Assembly: GCF_017104715.1 (NCBI RefSeq)
Contig: NZ_JAAGPI010000004.1
Location: forward strand, 310,001-374,000
From: Burkholderia sp. Ac-20365
GTDB taxonomy: Bacteria; Pseudomonadota; Gammaproteobacteria; Burkholderiales; Burkholderiaceae
DNA length: 64,000 bases
Direction of reading: 5' to 3'
Under the pieces are notes generated by a model that did not search any database, was not told the origin of the DNA, and saw only the letters and a program-made list of their open reading frames with translations. Positions 8,514 to 17,571 of the stretch are shown one piece after another (the stretch's first letter is position 1; each line of letters begins with the position of its first letter). A program made the translations under genes and the position numbers.

Positions 8514-9079
8514 TGGCGGCATTCTCAACGCGCCGCCCCGCCGGCCGCCTCGTCACGCTCGCTCTGATCTCGGTCACCCTGCTCGGTGGTTGCGTCACAC
8601 AGCAGGTAACGCCGTATCAGCCGAGCGTGGCGAACCAGATGAAGCTGGGAAGCCTGCCGCGCGGGGCGCGCTTCCAGGTGGCGCCGGCCGGCAGCGATCC
8701 TGCCGATATCCAGACGACGATCCGCGCGTTGCGTATCGCGCCGCCCTCCGACGGGTCGTGGACTTCCTATCTCGATCAGGCGCTTCGCACCGAGCTCGAG
8801 ACGTCGGGCAACTTTGATCCGAGAGCGGCGTCGAGCATCGAGGCCTCGCTTTCTGAAGTCCACATTGCCGACGGGCAGGCGCATGTCACGGGGCGCTTCG
8901 TCGTTCGGGACGGCCAGACCGTGCGGTACGACAAGGTGCTACGCGCAGACGCGCACTGGGATTCAGCGTTCCTTGCGGCGATCGCCGCTTCGAGCGGCAT
9001 GAACCAGTCCACGGCGATATTCCAGGCGTTGCTGCGCAAGCTCTTCGAAGATCCGGATTTTCTGAAATCGAGCGTCTAG
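8513..9079 (+). CDS. Lipoprotein, unknown function (pair member 2)
   Basis: 188 residues. The ATG shares its A with the stop codon of the preceding lipoprotein gene. The lipobox is LLGGC at about residues 23-27. The mature part alternates strands and helices and has no recognised motif. It is coupled to the 7908 gene and under the same element. Confidence 0.75.
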   Translation: MAAFSTRRPAGRLVTLALISVTLLGGCVTQQVTPYQPSVANQMKLGSLPRGARFQVAPAGSDPADIQTTIRALRIAPPSDGSWTSYLDQALRTELETSGNFDPRAASSIEASLSEVHIADGQAHVTGRFVVRDGQTVRYDKVLRADAHWDSAFLAAIAASSGMNQSTAIFQALLRKLFEDPDFLKSSV

Positions 9080-9241
9080 CCGGTTCCGGCTGTGGTGAAT
9101 GTCGGGGCCGCCAGAGCCACCCGAGGGATTTGCTTTGCTATCATCGCAGCGCCCGTTCTCGGACAGGCGCTGATGCTAGTGCAGCCACAAACGCCTCGGC
9201 TGGAGCGAATTTGGTGCTCTTCGGCCCGAGCAAGGAAAGAA

Positions 9242-9622
9242 ATGAATATCGGATTTCTCGCACGATGTGCCGTCGCCGTCGTCGCACTCACCTCAATACG
9301 CTACTCAGTGCTGCAGGAACATGTCGACGTGCGCGTGCGGTCGGCATGCGCAGCCGGTGTCTCATCAAGCGTCGTCGCCGGTGGTGACAGTTGCATTTAT
9401 CGAGACGTGTCGCTGCGGGGAAATGTGCTCAGGCGTGACTTCGAGGTGTCTGGCCCGACGGGTATTGGAATTTCCACGGACGAGGCGTTGATCCAGTCGC
9501 CCGGAAACAATGCGGGGTTCACGTGGCGCTCGCTGGCCTTGCTGCTCGTAGCCGTCGCGATGTGGATGCCATCGTTGCTCCAGCTGTTCTTCTCGCGTAA
9601 CGATCCGGCGGCACACCAGTAG
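9242..9622 (+). CDS. Membrane-anchored small protein, paralogue of the 32761-33603 product
   Basis: 126 residues from the ATG at 9242 (AAGGAAAGA just upstream). There is one hydrophobic segment at each end (about 4-20 and 95-115) and a periplasmic-type loop between, with two cysteines. The loop shares the order VALTSxRY, CIYxxVSxxGxxLRRxF and a final hydrophobic helix with the minus-strand gene at 32761-33603, so the two are paralogues. Function unknown. Confidence 0.65.
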   Translation: MNIGFLARCAVAVVALTSIRYSVLQEHVDVRVRSACAAGVSSSVVAGGDSCIYRDVSLRGNVLRRDFEVSGPTGIGISTDEALIQSPGNNAGFTWRSLALLLVAVAMWMPSLLQLFFSRNDPAAHQ

Positions 9623-9634
9623 GAGAAAAGGGAC

Positions 9635-9994
9635 GTGGAACTGCTGAACAACCGTGTGTACTCGGCGCGCGAAATAGAAAAATGGCTGGTTGAGTCGGCC
9701 GGAATGGCCGCGGGCAGCCGCGCGCAGAGGCAGGCAATGAAAGAGGGTGTCAGCACCGTGGTAGGGGAGGACACGTATCTTTTCAAGAGAGTTAGCGAGA
9801 CGCACCTCCGGGTGTATCGCGCAAATGCAGCGGGCGTGAAGGAAGTAATCGAGATACTGGATCGCGCGACGTTCTCGAGGCACGACCGGTGGAAGTTGGC
9901 GGCTGCGTCGGTTCTCGCGATCGCGTTATGTTTGTTCGGCGCTGCCGGACTGATCACGACGCTGGTCCGCCACTTCATACTTCACACCGATTAA
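9635..9994 (+). CDS. Small protein with C-terminal membrane helix
   Basis: 119 residues from a GTG start with a strong AGGAG site 12 bases after the previous stop, so it is cotranscribed. The soluble N-terminal 80 residues contain basic and acidic helices. One transmembrane segment near residues 90-112 ends the protein, so it is probably tail-anchored. Unknown family. Confidence 0.6.
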   Translation: MELLNNRVYSAREIEKWLVESAGMAAGSRAQRQAMKEGVSTVVGEDTYLFKRVSETHLRVYRANAAGVKEVIEILDRATFSRHDRWKLAAASVLAIALCLFGAAGLITTLVRHFILHTD

Positions 9995-10037
9995 TCGCCA
10001 AAGCGCCAATGGGCGGAGGCGCGCGATTCGATCAGAC

Positions 10038-10064
10038 TGAATTTCCACGCGCTTCAGCCGATAA
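10038..10064 (+). promoter_or_regulatory. Recurrent sigma-28-like promoter element (copy 3)
   Basis: TGAATTTC, 11 bases, GCCGATAA, a perfect -10 octamer. It lies 103 bases before the lipoprotein start at 10168. Confidence 0.75.
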
Positions 10065-10167
10065 GTAGTCTGCACGGAAAGGAAGCGTTCACGTCCCGAC
10101 CGCCGGCGACACGGCCACCGAGGGCAAGAGGGCCGCGTCAATTTCAGACGAAAAATCCATAAAGGCT

Positions 10168-10827
10168 ATGAAGACCAAGATCATTTCTATCACGCTTGTC
10201 GCTCCCCTCATGCTCGCTGCATGTGGATCTTCGAAAGATGCGAGCAACGGCAATTTCGAGAAAGCGCTCGACGCTCACTTCGCGAAGAACTGTATCGTCG
10301 CCGAGCCGTTCGTCGCGATGGCCGACGGTCATCGTTACCCGCTGACTGTCCGGATGCAGGCCAAGGCGGCGTTCATCTCGCAAGAACAGGTCGACAAGAA
10401 CAACGCGAACATCACGCGACCGCTCGACGCGCTGGTGAAAGCGGGGGTTCTGTCTGCCACTGAGGGGACGGCAAAGGAAAAGCCAATGTTCGGCGGCGCG
10501 GAATACACCGTACCCACGAAGGTGTACGCACTGACGGACGCAGGCAAGAAGGCCAGCGCGAACCCGGAAAGCACAGCCCTGTGCGTTGGACATCTGAAGG
10601 TCGACGAAATCATTCGCTTTACACAGCCGGGCGACTTCATGGGCCAGAAGGTTTCACAGGTTTCATTCACCGCGAGCCCCGTGGACGTTCCGGACTGGGC
10701 AAAAACTGCGGATTTCCAGAGCGTCTACACGGGCGTCGCGAAGACACTTTCGGGGCAAACAAAGGATATGCGTCCGCTCGTGCTCGCGAGCGATGGCTGG
10801 ATCGACGCAGTCGACTTCAACAAGTAA
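10168..10827 (+). CDS. Lipoprotein, unknown function
   Basis: 219 residues with a lipoprotein signal and lipobox LAAC (residues 16-19). Two further cysteines (NCIVAEP and ALCVGH) lie far apart and could form a disulfide. The middle of the protein reads like a winged-helix fold (LVKAGVLS then TYALTDAGKK), which would be unusual in an exported protein. It is monocistronic behind its own element. Confidence 0.75.
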   Translation: MKTKIISITLVAPLMLAACGSSKDASNGNFEKALDAHFAKNCIVAEPFVAMADGHRYPLTVRMQAKAAFISQEQVDKNNANITRPLDALVKAGVLSATEGTAKEKPMFGGAEYTVPTKVYALTDAGKKASANPESTALCVGHLKVDEIIRFTQPGDFMGQKVSQVSFTASPVDVPDWAKTADFQSVYTGVAKTLSGQTKDMRPLVLASDGWIDAVDFNK

Positions 10828-11054
10828 GTCGCGGCAGGCGGCGCTTTGGGAAGATGGGTGCGCAGCCCAAAGCGCCCAAAGGCCGACCGGGGGAACGGGG
10901 GCGCGCCGCCCGCCCCGTGGAAAAGTCATTACGATGGCCTGCCGAGAACTTCCGAGGGCGCACATACGATTGGCTTCGCACCCGCAGGCAGGTTCTCGTT
11001 CGCCATGCGGCCAAGTGTTGTCCAGCACGGCCGATGCGACCAGCGATCCCACAC

Positions 11055-11177
11055 TCAGTTCACGCCGCCAGAGTCGGACATCATCGGCGCATAGCGGAAC
11101 ATCCACGAGAACCAGAGCACAAGCGCGGTGAAGACGGCGCAACCGATGATCACCGCTCGTTTGAGTGTCGGTGTCAT
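11055..11177 (-). CDS. Small single-pass membrane protein downstream of the nuclease gene
   Basis: 40 residues. The ATG lies four bases after the stop of the PD-(D/E)XK gene. Residues 7-29 (AVIIGCAVFTALVLWFSWMF) form one membrane helix with a basic residue before it, typical of a small inner-membrane protein. No good ribosome site is visible, so expression would depend on coupling to the upstream gene. Confidence 0.45.
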   Translation of the reverse strand: MTPTLKRAVIIGCAVFTALVLWFSWMFRYAPMMSDSGGVN

Positions 11178-11181
11178 GAGG

Positions 11182-12525
11182 TCAGATCCCGTGAAGCGCG
11201 GCGCTAACGAGCCTCGCGCGACGTTGGAGTTCGTGGATCAGGTCGGTCTCACGTATCTTCGCCTTCATGACGCGACGGATATCGGCCTTCTGCACGCCAC
11301 GCCCGAGTTCAGGGCAGGCGCCCACTAGCGCGGCGTGCACGCGGGTCGCCCTGTCGCTTCGAACGAGCAGTTCGTGGTAGACGAGACTGACCGCATACAG
11401 GTTCTCGTTACTCGCGGCGAGATCCTCCTCCGTCATCTGCTCGGGCCGGATTAGCCGCACTCGCTGATAGAACGGCCACCATATCAGTTCGTCTTCGTCG
11501 GCCTGCGCGTACTGATACCAGTCCTCGTCGAAAATCTGGATCCAGTTATCGCCCGTCTCGTATTCCGGCTTCGCGCCGGGTAACGCCGCCGTCAATTCCT
11601 CCTTCACGAATGACAGGCTCTTCACACGGGTCAGCCGTTCGACAAGTTCGGGGTGGTGTTGGGCAAAAATCCACATATCGCTCGCCGGGTCTCCGAGCGT
11701 CAGGTTCTGTGTCTTGCTCAGGCGCGTCTTGCTGGCGGACGCGAGCGGTGCGAGAAGCGGCCTGAATTTCCGCGACAGACGCGCGAGGATCGTATCGACG
11801 TCTTTCTCCGCCTGCGACTCATAGTCTGCCTGCCGCTGGCAATAGGAGATGAGGAGGCTCGCGGACTGGTTTCCCCTCCGAAGTTGCGCCTCCGCGCGGA
11901 CCGCTCCAGCCTTTAGCCACGTGTAGTCAAGATAGACCCAGTGCTTCAGGAGTTCGCGCAATCGGAGATGTCGCGATCGACCTTTGTCGAGCGCGATCAA
12001 GGCGACACGATAGGACCGGAAGGCGGGGTGCCGCTCGCACAGTTGCCGGACCGAGCGCCGGTAGCGGCTAAGCTGGTCATTGCCGAGACGCGACTTGTAC
12101 TTGTTCTCGATGACGATCAGGAATTCGTTGACCGGGTCGACGATGAAGAAGTCGAGGTGGTTCTCCGCCGAGATTCGGTATTCGCGCAGCAGAAGGATGC
12201 TGTGAAAGCCGGTGATGCTGATTCGGGCGGGTGTCCAATGGGCGAAAAAGTCGGCGTTAGGGCCGTCGTCGACTTCGCAGTTGTTCCACGCCGCCGTTAG
12301 AAAATCCTTGAAGAGCGCATCGCCCTGGCCATGTCCCTCGCGCGGATTGAGCAGCCATTGCAGGATCTGGGAATGCTGCGTCTCCTGCGGCGCGATGATA
12401 TCGAAAATATCGTTCGCTCTTTTCAGCGCCTCGATAGCCTGCCCCAGATCGGGCTCGCTCACAAACTCCTGGAACATACCCGTGTCATAGGCGGGCGTCA
12501 CGCCGCGTCTTGTTCTGGTCGCCAT
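11182..12525 (-). CDS. PD-(D/E)XK nuclease superfamily protein
   Basis: 447 residues from the ATG at 12525, with GGGGTGAAA immediately upstream. The N-terminal helical part (ILQWLLNPREGHGQG) is typical of PD-(D/E)XK proteins that target free DNA ends. The nuclease core is HLDFFIVD followed by VIENKYKS: an aspartate strand and an ExK strand, about residues 175-200. The C-terminal half is helical. A role in nucleic-acid restriction or repair is inferred from family and from the nuclease block just upstream. Confidence 0.75.
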   Translation of the reverse strand: MATRTRRGVTPAYDTGMFQEFVSEPDLGQAIEALKRANDIFDIIAPQETQHSQILQWLLNPREGHGQGDALFKDFLTAAWNNCEVDDGPNADFFAHWTPARISITGFHSILLLREYRISAENHLDFFIVDPVNEFLIVIENKYKSRLGNDQLSRYRRSVRQLCERHPAFRSYRVALIALDKGRSRHLRLRELLKHWVYLDYTWLKAGAVRAEAQLRRGNQSASLLISYCQRQADYESQAEKDVDTILARLSRKFRPLLAPLASASKTRLSKTQNLTLGDPASDMWIFAQHHPELVERLTRVKSLSFVKEELTAALPGAKPEYETGDNWIQIFDEDWYQYAQADEDELIWWPFYQRVRLIRPEQMTEEDLAASNENLYAVSLVYHELLVRSDRATRVHAALVGACPELGRGVQKADIRRVMKAKIRETDLIHELQRRARLVSAALHGI

Positions 12526-12693
12526 TTTCACCCCGTGTGTTGGTCGGGGAATTATGCCGGAGGACACGCGCGGGAGCACGGCGCAATTGGCGGCCTTCCA
12601 CGCCAGATTTTCACCGGCTTCTGTAGAAACGCGCGAAACGGGTTGAACAGTGTCCCCGGTTGGGGTGGGCACGTCGCCAGGGCAACACAGGAT

Positions 12694-12957
12694 TCAGGTG
12701 GCCGCGTCGACAGATGTCGCTTTCGGCGCGCATACCCGACACAGGCTTCGATCTGGAACGTCGGTCATCCATTCTCTGATCAGCGTCTTCGCGGCGTTGC
12801 CAGAGAGTAGTGCACGACAGTCGGCGTTCGCATGAAACTTCGACTTCCCGAGGTATGTTCGCAAGCTGTCCGAGCCATGGGCATAGAACAATTCGATGGA
12901 TCCTTCCTGCGGTATTCCCACGTCCACCACCTTGCCTTCGTGCGCTACGTTCGACAT
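12694..12957 (-). CDS. Small hypothetical protein, possible zinc site
   Basis: 87 residues from the ATG at 12957, chosen for AAAGG at the right distance; an in-frame ATG at 12975 is an alternative. The C-terminal half has ADCRALL and LCRVC, three cysteines that with a histidine (FHANADC) could bind zinc. It follows other small genes of the nuclease block on the same strand. Confidence 0.5.
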   Translation of the reverse strand: MSNVAHEGKVVDVGIPQEGSIELFYAHGSDSLRTYLGKSKFHANADCRALLSGNAAKTLIREWMTDVPDRSLCRVCAPKATSVDAAT

Positions 12958-13047
12958 TGCATTTGCCTTTGTCATCCACCTGCCGTGGGCGAAGTCCCAA
13001 GAGGGGACGCGAGTCCCGATGAGCCCGAAAGCCACCATCTTGCTACC

Positions 13048-13266
13048 CTAGTAGCTATGGGCGATCCGGAACTCGTAATATCCCGCATCCAGAAGGGTTC
13101 GCACGAGCTCGCCAACAATCCTCTTTTCTTCTCCGAACTCGCCTTTCACCTGAAAGGTGATATAGCCGTCATCATTGCGCAGCACGCGGGCCTCGACCCT
13201 CTCTGCGTCTCCGTGTGTGTTCATCTCGCAATGCTTGTAGACCTCTGCTGTCACGATGTAAGCCAT
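13048..13266 (-). CDS. Small hypothetical protein
   Basis: 72 residues with an excellent AAGGGGAGAAA ribosome site. The protein is acidic and predicted soluble, probably a small alpha/beta fold. It lies 70 bases after the exonuclease gene on the same strand and is probably in its transcript. Confidence 0.6.
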   Translation of the reverse strand: MAYIVTAEVYKHCEMNTHGDAERVEARVLRNDDGYITFQVKGEFGEEKRIVGELVRTLLDAGYYEFRIAHSY

Positions 13267-13336
13267 TTTCTCCCCTTAAGACTTGAGACACCGCAGCCCC
13301 GGTCGCCTCCATGGCGAAACAATGCGCAGGTGGCGC

Positions 13337-13807
13337 TCACCGAAAGGCATGCGCATTTGCGCGTGCGTCGTAAAGCGCGTGATGCTCCCCACCATGCTCC
13401 GCCACATACGCCGCCAGACGCGCCTGGTCGAGTTTTGCGGAGATATTTTCGTGTCGCCACCCGGCGGGCAGGCCTCCCCCGAGCAGCGCTTCCACCAGTT
13501 CAAGATCGCCAGTGTAGTCGTAGGATAGAACGGGCTTCGGCCTTCCCGGTACGGCACGGAGCCATTCCCGAAGCTCGGCCCGCAGCTGCTCGAGTCGCAT
13601 GGCTCGCCCTGGCATTTGCCCCAACTGGGGAACGACGACGGCTCTGACGAAGTCGCTGCACGCATTGAGGTCGAAATCTGTCCGTTCGGCGTAGAATTCC
13701 CGGCCGTCTTCGCTGACTATCGCGACGCTGATGAGCTGGTGATCCTCAAAGCTTGTGAACTCGGTGTCAACGAAATAGCGGGTCTTCCATACGCTCCGAG
13801 GCTTCAT
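13337..13807 (-). CDS. DEDDh-type 3'-5' exonuclease (RNase H fold)
   Basis: 156 residues. The first strand has the metal-binding pair DTE (YFVDTEFTSF, about residues 12-20). A middle aspartate lies in SYDYTGDLEL, and the C-terminal HHALYDARANA supplies the general-base histidine and last aspartate of the DEDDh order. The length fits a stand-alone DnaQ-like exonuclease. Its ATG overlaps the stop of the zinc-ribbon nuclease gene (ATGA), so the two are made together and probably act on the same DNA or RNA. Confidence 0.75.
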   Translation of the reverse strand: MKPRSVWKTRYFVDTEFTSFEDHQLISVAIVSEDGREFYAERTDFDLNACSDFVRAVVVPQLGQMPGRAMRLEQLRAELREWLRAVPGRPKPVLSYDYTGDLELVEALLGGGLPAGWRHENISAKLDQARLAAYVAEHGGEHHALYDARANAHAFR

Positions 13808-16176
13808 TCGTTTCCTTCATTGACGAGTGCGTTCTTCCTGCGGCGTCTGGCTTCGACGCTTTTCTTGCCCCGTAGGGTGGACGCACATCGAGGGCACCAA
13901 CTCTGATGCTTGACCGACGTCGGCAACGCTTCCCACTCGTGGCCGATCGCACACCGGAACCGCAGCGTCCGCTTTCCAGATGAATAGGCGTCGGAGAGCA
14001 GGGCGCCGCCTTTCGCCACCGCGATCGCGCGCACCTCGTCGATCGGCAGTCGCTGCGCGAGCCCTCGCTGCGTGTAGCTACATCGTTCACACCAGTGCCC
14101 CAGCTTGATGAAAGCCGGCCGCATCTCAAACTGATGGCCCTTGTCGCACTCGAACGGGTGTTTGGTGCCGCTACCGTGATATTCAGTTGCCAGGCAGCGC
14201 CCGCCACGCGCCGCCGCGAGTGCGTGCATTTCGTCCATCGGTGCGGCTATCCGGACGCGCGCACAGACCGCGCACCACGCGCCGCGAGTGACAGACGAAG
14301 GCGTCGCCTCCCAGCGGTGTCCTTCACGGCACAGCCAGCTTACTGGGGTATTCACACCTTCGAATTTGACGGAAAGACATTGGCCGCCACGGGACTCTGC
14401 CAGTTCGGCAAGCTCCCTGAGCTTGCCGCGCTGGAACGGTCGTGCCGTGAAGCTATCGATCATCGTCTGGGTGATTACGACCCCTGTCGCGCGTTCGACA
14501 GCCACTGCGACCGCTGCGACGAGTTCTTCTGCGGAGCGCCGCTGCGGGATCGCGGGAATCTCGATGAGTGTCACGTTCTGTTCGGCGCATTTCGTTCGTA
14601 CATGCTCATCCCGGGCCTGTTGTTCGGAGAAGGTACGAGCGCCGTCCCGTCCGTGAAAATGCCCGACGTGCGCAAAATGCTGCTCGCCGTGATACTCGAA
14701 GGCGAGGCGTCGATCCTCGTTGTACCCATCCAGGATGCAGCGGCTGAAGGCATCGGAACTCAGCCATTCAGGCGCCAGGCTCGGCAGCCTGACGTCAAAC
14801 ACGCATTCCAGGAGTTGACGGACCAACCCCTCGGTTTTATGGGTGCATTCGCGACACCAGTATCCGCTGGTCACCTGGTTCGCAGACGATTGCCATTCAT
14901 GCCCATCAACGCACCTGAAGCGCAGCGGCAGGGTGGCGCTCCTGTATTCTTCGAACCCCGACAGACATTCGCCGCCATTGGCCCTGGCAACCTCGAGGAC
15001 GCGCTCGAACCGAGTCAGGTTGGCGCACACGCGGCAAAGACCGTAGCCATTCAGAACCGCATGGCCGGACGTGGACCACTCGTGCCCACGATCGCACCGG
15101 AACCGTAGTTTCCTGTCCGAGCGTCCGTGTGCACTGGACAGACATTCGTAACCCCGCTCCCGCGCAATCGTGACTACCTTGCCAAAGAGATCGTGCACTA
15201 GCGTGCCTTTACAGTACGAGCAGAAGTAGCCGAGCTGGTCCCTTTTCTTGGTCTCAACGGGCGTTCTCGACCACTCATGGCCAGACGCGCAGCGGAAGTG
15301 AAGTTTTGACGTGGAATGCTCGTAATGGGTCGACAGACAGGTCCCGCCGTGACGTGCCGCAATCGCCTGAAACTCGTCCAGCGTTGCGCGCGCGGCGTCG
15401 CCATTTCTTGCGTACACACAGCGGATGCACCAGCTTCCACGATGAATCGCGCCGGCCTTCGCTTCCCATTCGTGACCGTTTGCACACCGGAGGCGCAGCG
15501 TCGACTCCTGTGTCTCATAAGACGTCGACAGGCAGATGCCGCCCCGCGACTGCACGAGTTGCAAAATGGCTTCGAACGCGCGCTGTCTCCGCTGTTCTCT
15601 CGTACAGGTACGGCACCACTGGTTGGCGGATTTCGGCAGTGCGCGCCATTCGTGGCCGTGGGCACAACGAAAATGCAACGGAGTCAATGCATCAACGTAG
15701 GTCGAAAGACAAACCCCGCCATGACGTGCGGCTAGGGCCTCGAACCGATCATCAGGTGGGCGCCTTGCCTTGGCGCTCTCAGCAACGGCACATCGCCGGC
15801 ACCAGTGTCCGAGCCGGACATTCTCGGCCCTTGCCTCCCATTCGTGACCTTGAGCGCACCGGAACGCCAGTCGCGTCTCAACGTTTTTGTATTCTGTCGA
15901 CAGGCATACGCCGCCACGGGCGGCTGCCATTTCATGGAACGTAGCGATCCCCGCGATACGGCGTTTGGAACAAAGGGCACACCAGGTGCCGCGACCCGCG
16001 TTGGTCGGCTTGTTCTTGATGTCGGCGGGCCGCGCTTCCCACTCGTGTCCCTCGCTGCAACGGAAGCGCAAGGAGACCTTGCTGCCCCGGTATTCGTCGG
16101 AAAGGCACACCCCACCGCGTTCGCGGGCAATGCGCCGATACGTGTCGATCGGTGTCTCGCTTTGGTCCTTCGTCAT
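13804..16176 (-). CDS. Ten-unit zinc-ribbon array with an embedded Vsr-like endonuclease
   Basis: 790 residues from the ATG at 16176. The protein consists of ten units of about 55-60 residues, each of the form ARGGxCLS, then LRFRCxxGHEW, then WCxxC, so each unit offers Cys/His ligands for one treble-clef zinc site. Seven units precede and three follow a domain at about residues 455-575, which contains LDGY, FEYHGEQHF and an R/K-rich helix before LIEIP. That is the layout of Vsr/homing-type PD-(D/E)XK endonucleases. Tandem zinc units suggest extended contact with DNA. The last unit lacks its first cysteine (GALLS). The gene is coupled to the exonuclease gene. Confidence 0.75.
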   Translation of the reverse strand: MTKDQSETPIDTYRRIARERGGVCLSDEYRGSKVSLRFRCSEGHEWEARPADIKNKPTNAGRGTWCALCSKRRIAGIATFHEMAAARGGVCLSTEYKNVETRLAFRCAQGHEWEARAENVRLGHWCRRCAVAESAKARRPPDDRFEALAARHGGVCLSTYVDALTPLHFRCAHGHEWRALPKSANQWCRTCTREQRRQRAFEAILQLVQSRGGICLSTSYETQESTLRLRCANGHEWEAKAGAIHRGSWCIRCVYARNGDAARATLDEFQAIAARHGGTCLSTHYEHSTSKLHFRCASGHEWSRTPVETKKRDQLGYFCSYCKGTLVHDLFGKVVTIARERGYECLSSAHGRSDRKLRFRCDRGHEWSTSGHAVLNGYGLCRVCANLTRFERVLEVARANGGECLSGFEEYRSATLPLRFRCVDGHEWQSSANQVTSGYWCRECTHKTEGLVRQLLECVFDVRLPSLAPEWLSSDAFSRCILDGYNEDRRLAFEYHGEQHFAHVGHFHGRDGARTFSEQQARDEHVRTKCAEQNVTLIEIPAIPQRRSAEELVAAVAVAVERATGVVITQTMIDSFTARPFQRGKLRELAELAESRGGQCLSVKFEGVNTPVSWLCREGHRWEATPSSVTRGAWCAVCARVRIAAPMDEMHALAAARGGRCLATEYHGSGTKHPFECDKGHQFEMRPAFIKLGHWCERCSYTQRGLAQRLPIDEVRAIAVAKGGALLSDAYSSGKRTLRFRCAIGHEWEALPTSVKHQSWCPRCASTLRGKKSVEARRRRKNALVNEGNE

Positions 16177-16204
16177 TGGGAGTTCAAGACGGATGGCCAG
16201 ACGC

Positions 16205-16333
16205 TCAGTGCGCGCGAACGGCCGAGGTGTGCGTCGCGTGCTTGGTGTGCACCGCGTCGTTGATCCAGTGGCCAAGGACAACTGCCATGGGAATGCCGAA
16301 GAAAACGATCAATAGAAGTCGAAACAGGTTCAT
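16205..16333 (-). CDS. Small single-pass membrane protein
   Basis: 42 residues ending 28 bases before the zinc-ribbon nuclease start. Residues 3-24 form a membrane helix; the tail is rich in His (HTKHATHT). It is too short for usual gene finders and has no strong ribosome site. Its position mirrors the small membrane ORF next to the other nuclease at 11055-11177. Confidence 0.45.
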   Translation of the reverse strand: MNLFRLLLIVFFGIPMAVVLGHWINDAVHTKHATHTSAVRAH

Positions 16334-16365
16334 GATCTGATGTTATTTGGTGTCGTTACGGGCGC

Positions 16366-16959
16366 TTATAACTCGGACACGTTGGACGGATCGGTCCCTG
16401 CGGACCGAACCGCGATCCATACCTGAAGCCGGCCTTGTGCGTATGGGCCGTCCGCAAGATCAGCACCGAACGGTCGGACGACACCGAAGACACCCGGCCC
16501 TATCTCAAGGCAATCCCCGACCTTGGGCGTGCTGCCCGCAGCTTCGCGGATCAGCTTGATGACATATTGTCGATCCCAGGCGACCGGCCCGTTCTCCCGG
16601 AACGGCAGTAAGCGAAGATGGGTCAGTGCGGCTTGAACGTCCGGTTCAGAGACGACGATCGTAGATGCCGAGCCCCGTGAAATGACTGTCAACGTGCTGA
16701 GCATGGCAACGCCTGACGCTGCGACCGTACCGATGCTCAAAACCGTCATGACGAACGATTTCGATATCGTCATGCAGGGCATATATAGTGTGCTGAATTC
16801 ACAGGCGTGATATTCGAGCGTAACCCATACGGTCATCGACGCGCCCAAGACGGCAGCAAACATGGCGACCGGCGCGAGGATCTTTCTGGGATCGATGGGT
16901 GTCCCGTCAGAGAGTGCGCTTATCAGAGCGAGGCCGAGCAACACCGAAATAAAGTCCAT
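16366..16959 (-). CDS. Multi-pass membrane protein with cytoplasmic tail
   Basis: 197 residues from the ATG at 16959. Membrane segments are seen around residues 3-17, 30-48 and 68-92. About 100 soluble residues follow (from VSEPDVQAAL) and end with a beta-rich segment (LEIGPGVFGVVRPFG). It is the last gene of the ten-gene minus-strand run that begins at the IS-split gene. Unknown family. Confidence 0.65.
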   Translation of the reverse strand: MDFISVLLGLALISALSDGTPIDPRKILAPVAMFAAVLGASMTVWVTLEYHACEFSTLYMPCMTISKSFVMTVLSIGTVAASGVAMLSTLTVISRGSASTIVVSEPDVQAALTHLRLLPFRENGPVAWDRQYVIKLIREAAGSTPKVGDCLEIGPGVFGVVRPFGADLADGPYAQGRLQVWIAVRSAGTDPSNVSEL

Positions 16960-16967
16960 AGGCGTTC

Positions 16968-17207
16968 CTAGCGATTCCAGTCGTGGGTCATCAGGGCAAG
17001 CCAGCCGCCAAGTAGGGCAAGGGTTGGCATCGCGCCAAGCGCCGGCAGGACCGCAACCGACCCCCAAGGCATCACCGTCCACACACCGACGGACGCAAGC
17101 TTCAGAGTTACGCTGAGTGCTACGACCATGGGAGCGAGTTTTGCCCACAGGCCGAACGAGATCGCGATCCAGCGGTGCAGCAATAAAGTGGTGAATTCCT
17201 GAGTCAT
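16968..17207 (-). CDS. Small two-helix membrane protein
   Basis: 79 residues with two or three hydrophobic segments (about 12-40 and 48-74) and a short charged N-terminus. It lies eight bases from the next gene. Unknown family; probably a membrane component of the same complex as its neighbours. Confidence 0.6.
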   Translation of the reverse strand: MTQEFTTLLLHRWIAISFGLWAKLAPMVVALSVTLKLASVGVWTVMPWGSVAVLPALGAMPTLALLGGWLALMTHDWNR

Positions 17208-17230
17208 GCGAGCTGTCGTCTGCTTCCTAG

Positions 17231-17545
17231 TCAGTCGGCAAAGATGCCGATAAGCTTCTCTGCAGTCTCAACAAACCCTTCGACGGGCGTGAGCCCATCC
17301 CTGATCCCGCCGTACTTCGTGGCAACGGCGATTGCACGGTCAACCCAGGCCTGCTGAGCCAGATCGAGTGAGGCACCTTCGTGCGGAGGAACGGCGTACT
17401 TTATGGCGTTGCCGAGGGTTCCGAGATCTTCGCCTTTCTCCGTGCCGCGGAAATCCGGGTGATGGTTGCCCATATCCTGAATGACGTCCGCGAGACGATA
17501 CCAAAGCTTTCGGGGTACGGTGATTGTCGACATGTTGTGACTCAT
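17231..17545 (-). CDS. Small soluble hypothetical protein
   Basis: 104 residues, soluble and mostly helical. The N-terminal VPRKLWYRLADVIQDMG looks like an amphipathic helix. It sits among membrane-protein genes of the same run. Unknown family. Confidence 0.6.
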   Translation of the reverse strand: MSHNMSTITVPRKLWYRLADVIQDMGNHHPDFRGTEKGEDLGTLGNAIKYAVPPHEGASLDLAQQAWVDRAIAVATKYGGIRDGLTPVEGFVETAEKLIGIFAD

Positions 17546-17571
17546 CGATTGGAAAATGTTGGCGCGTAGAC

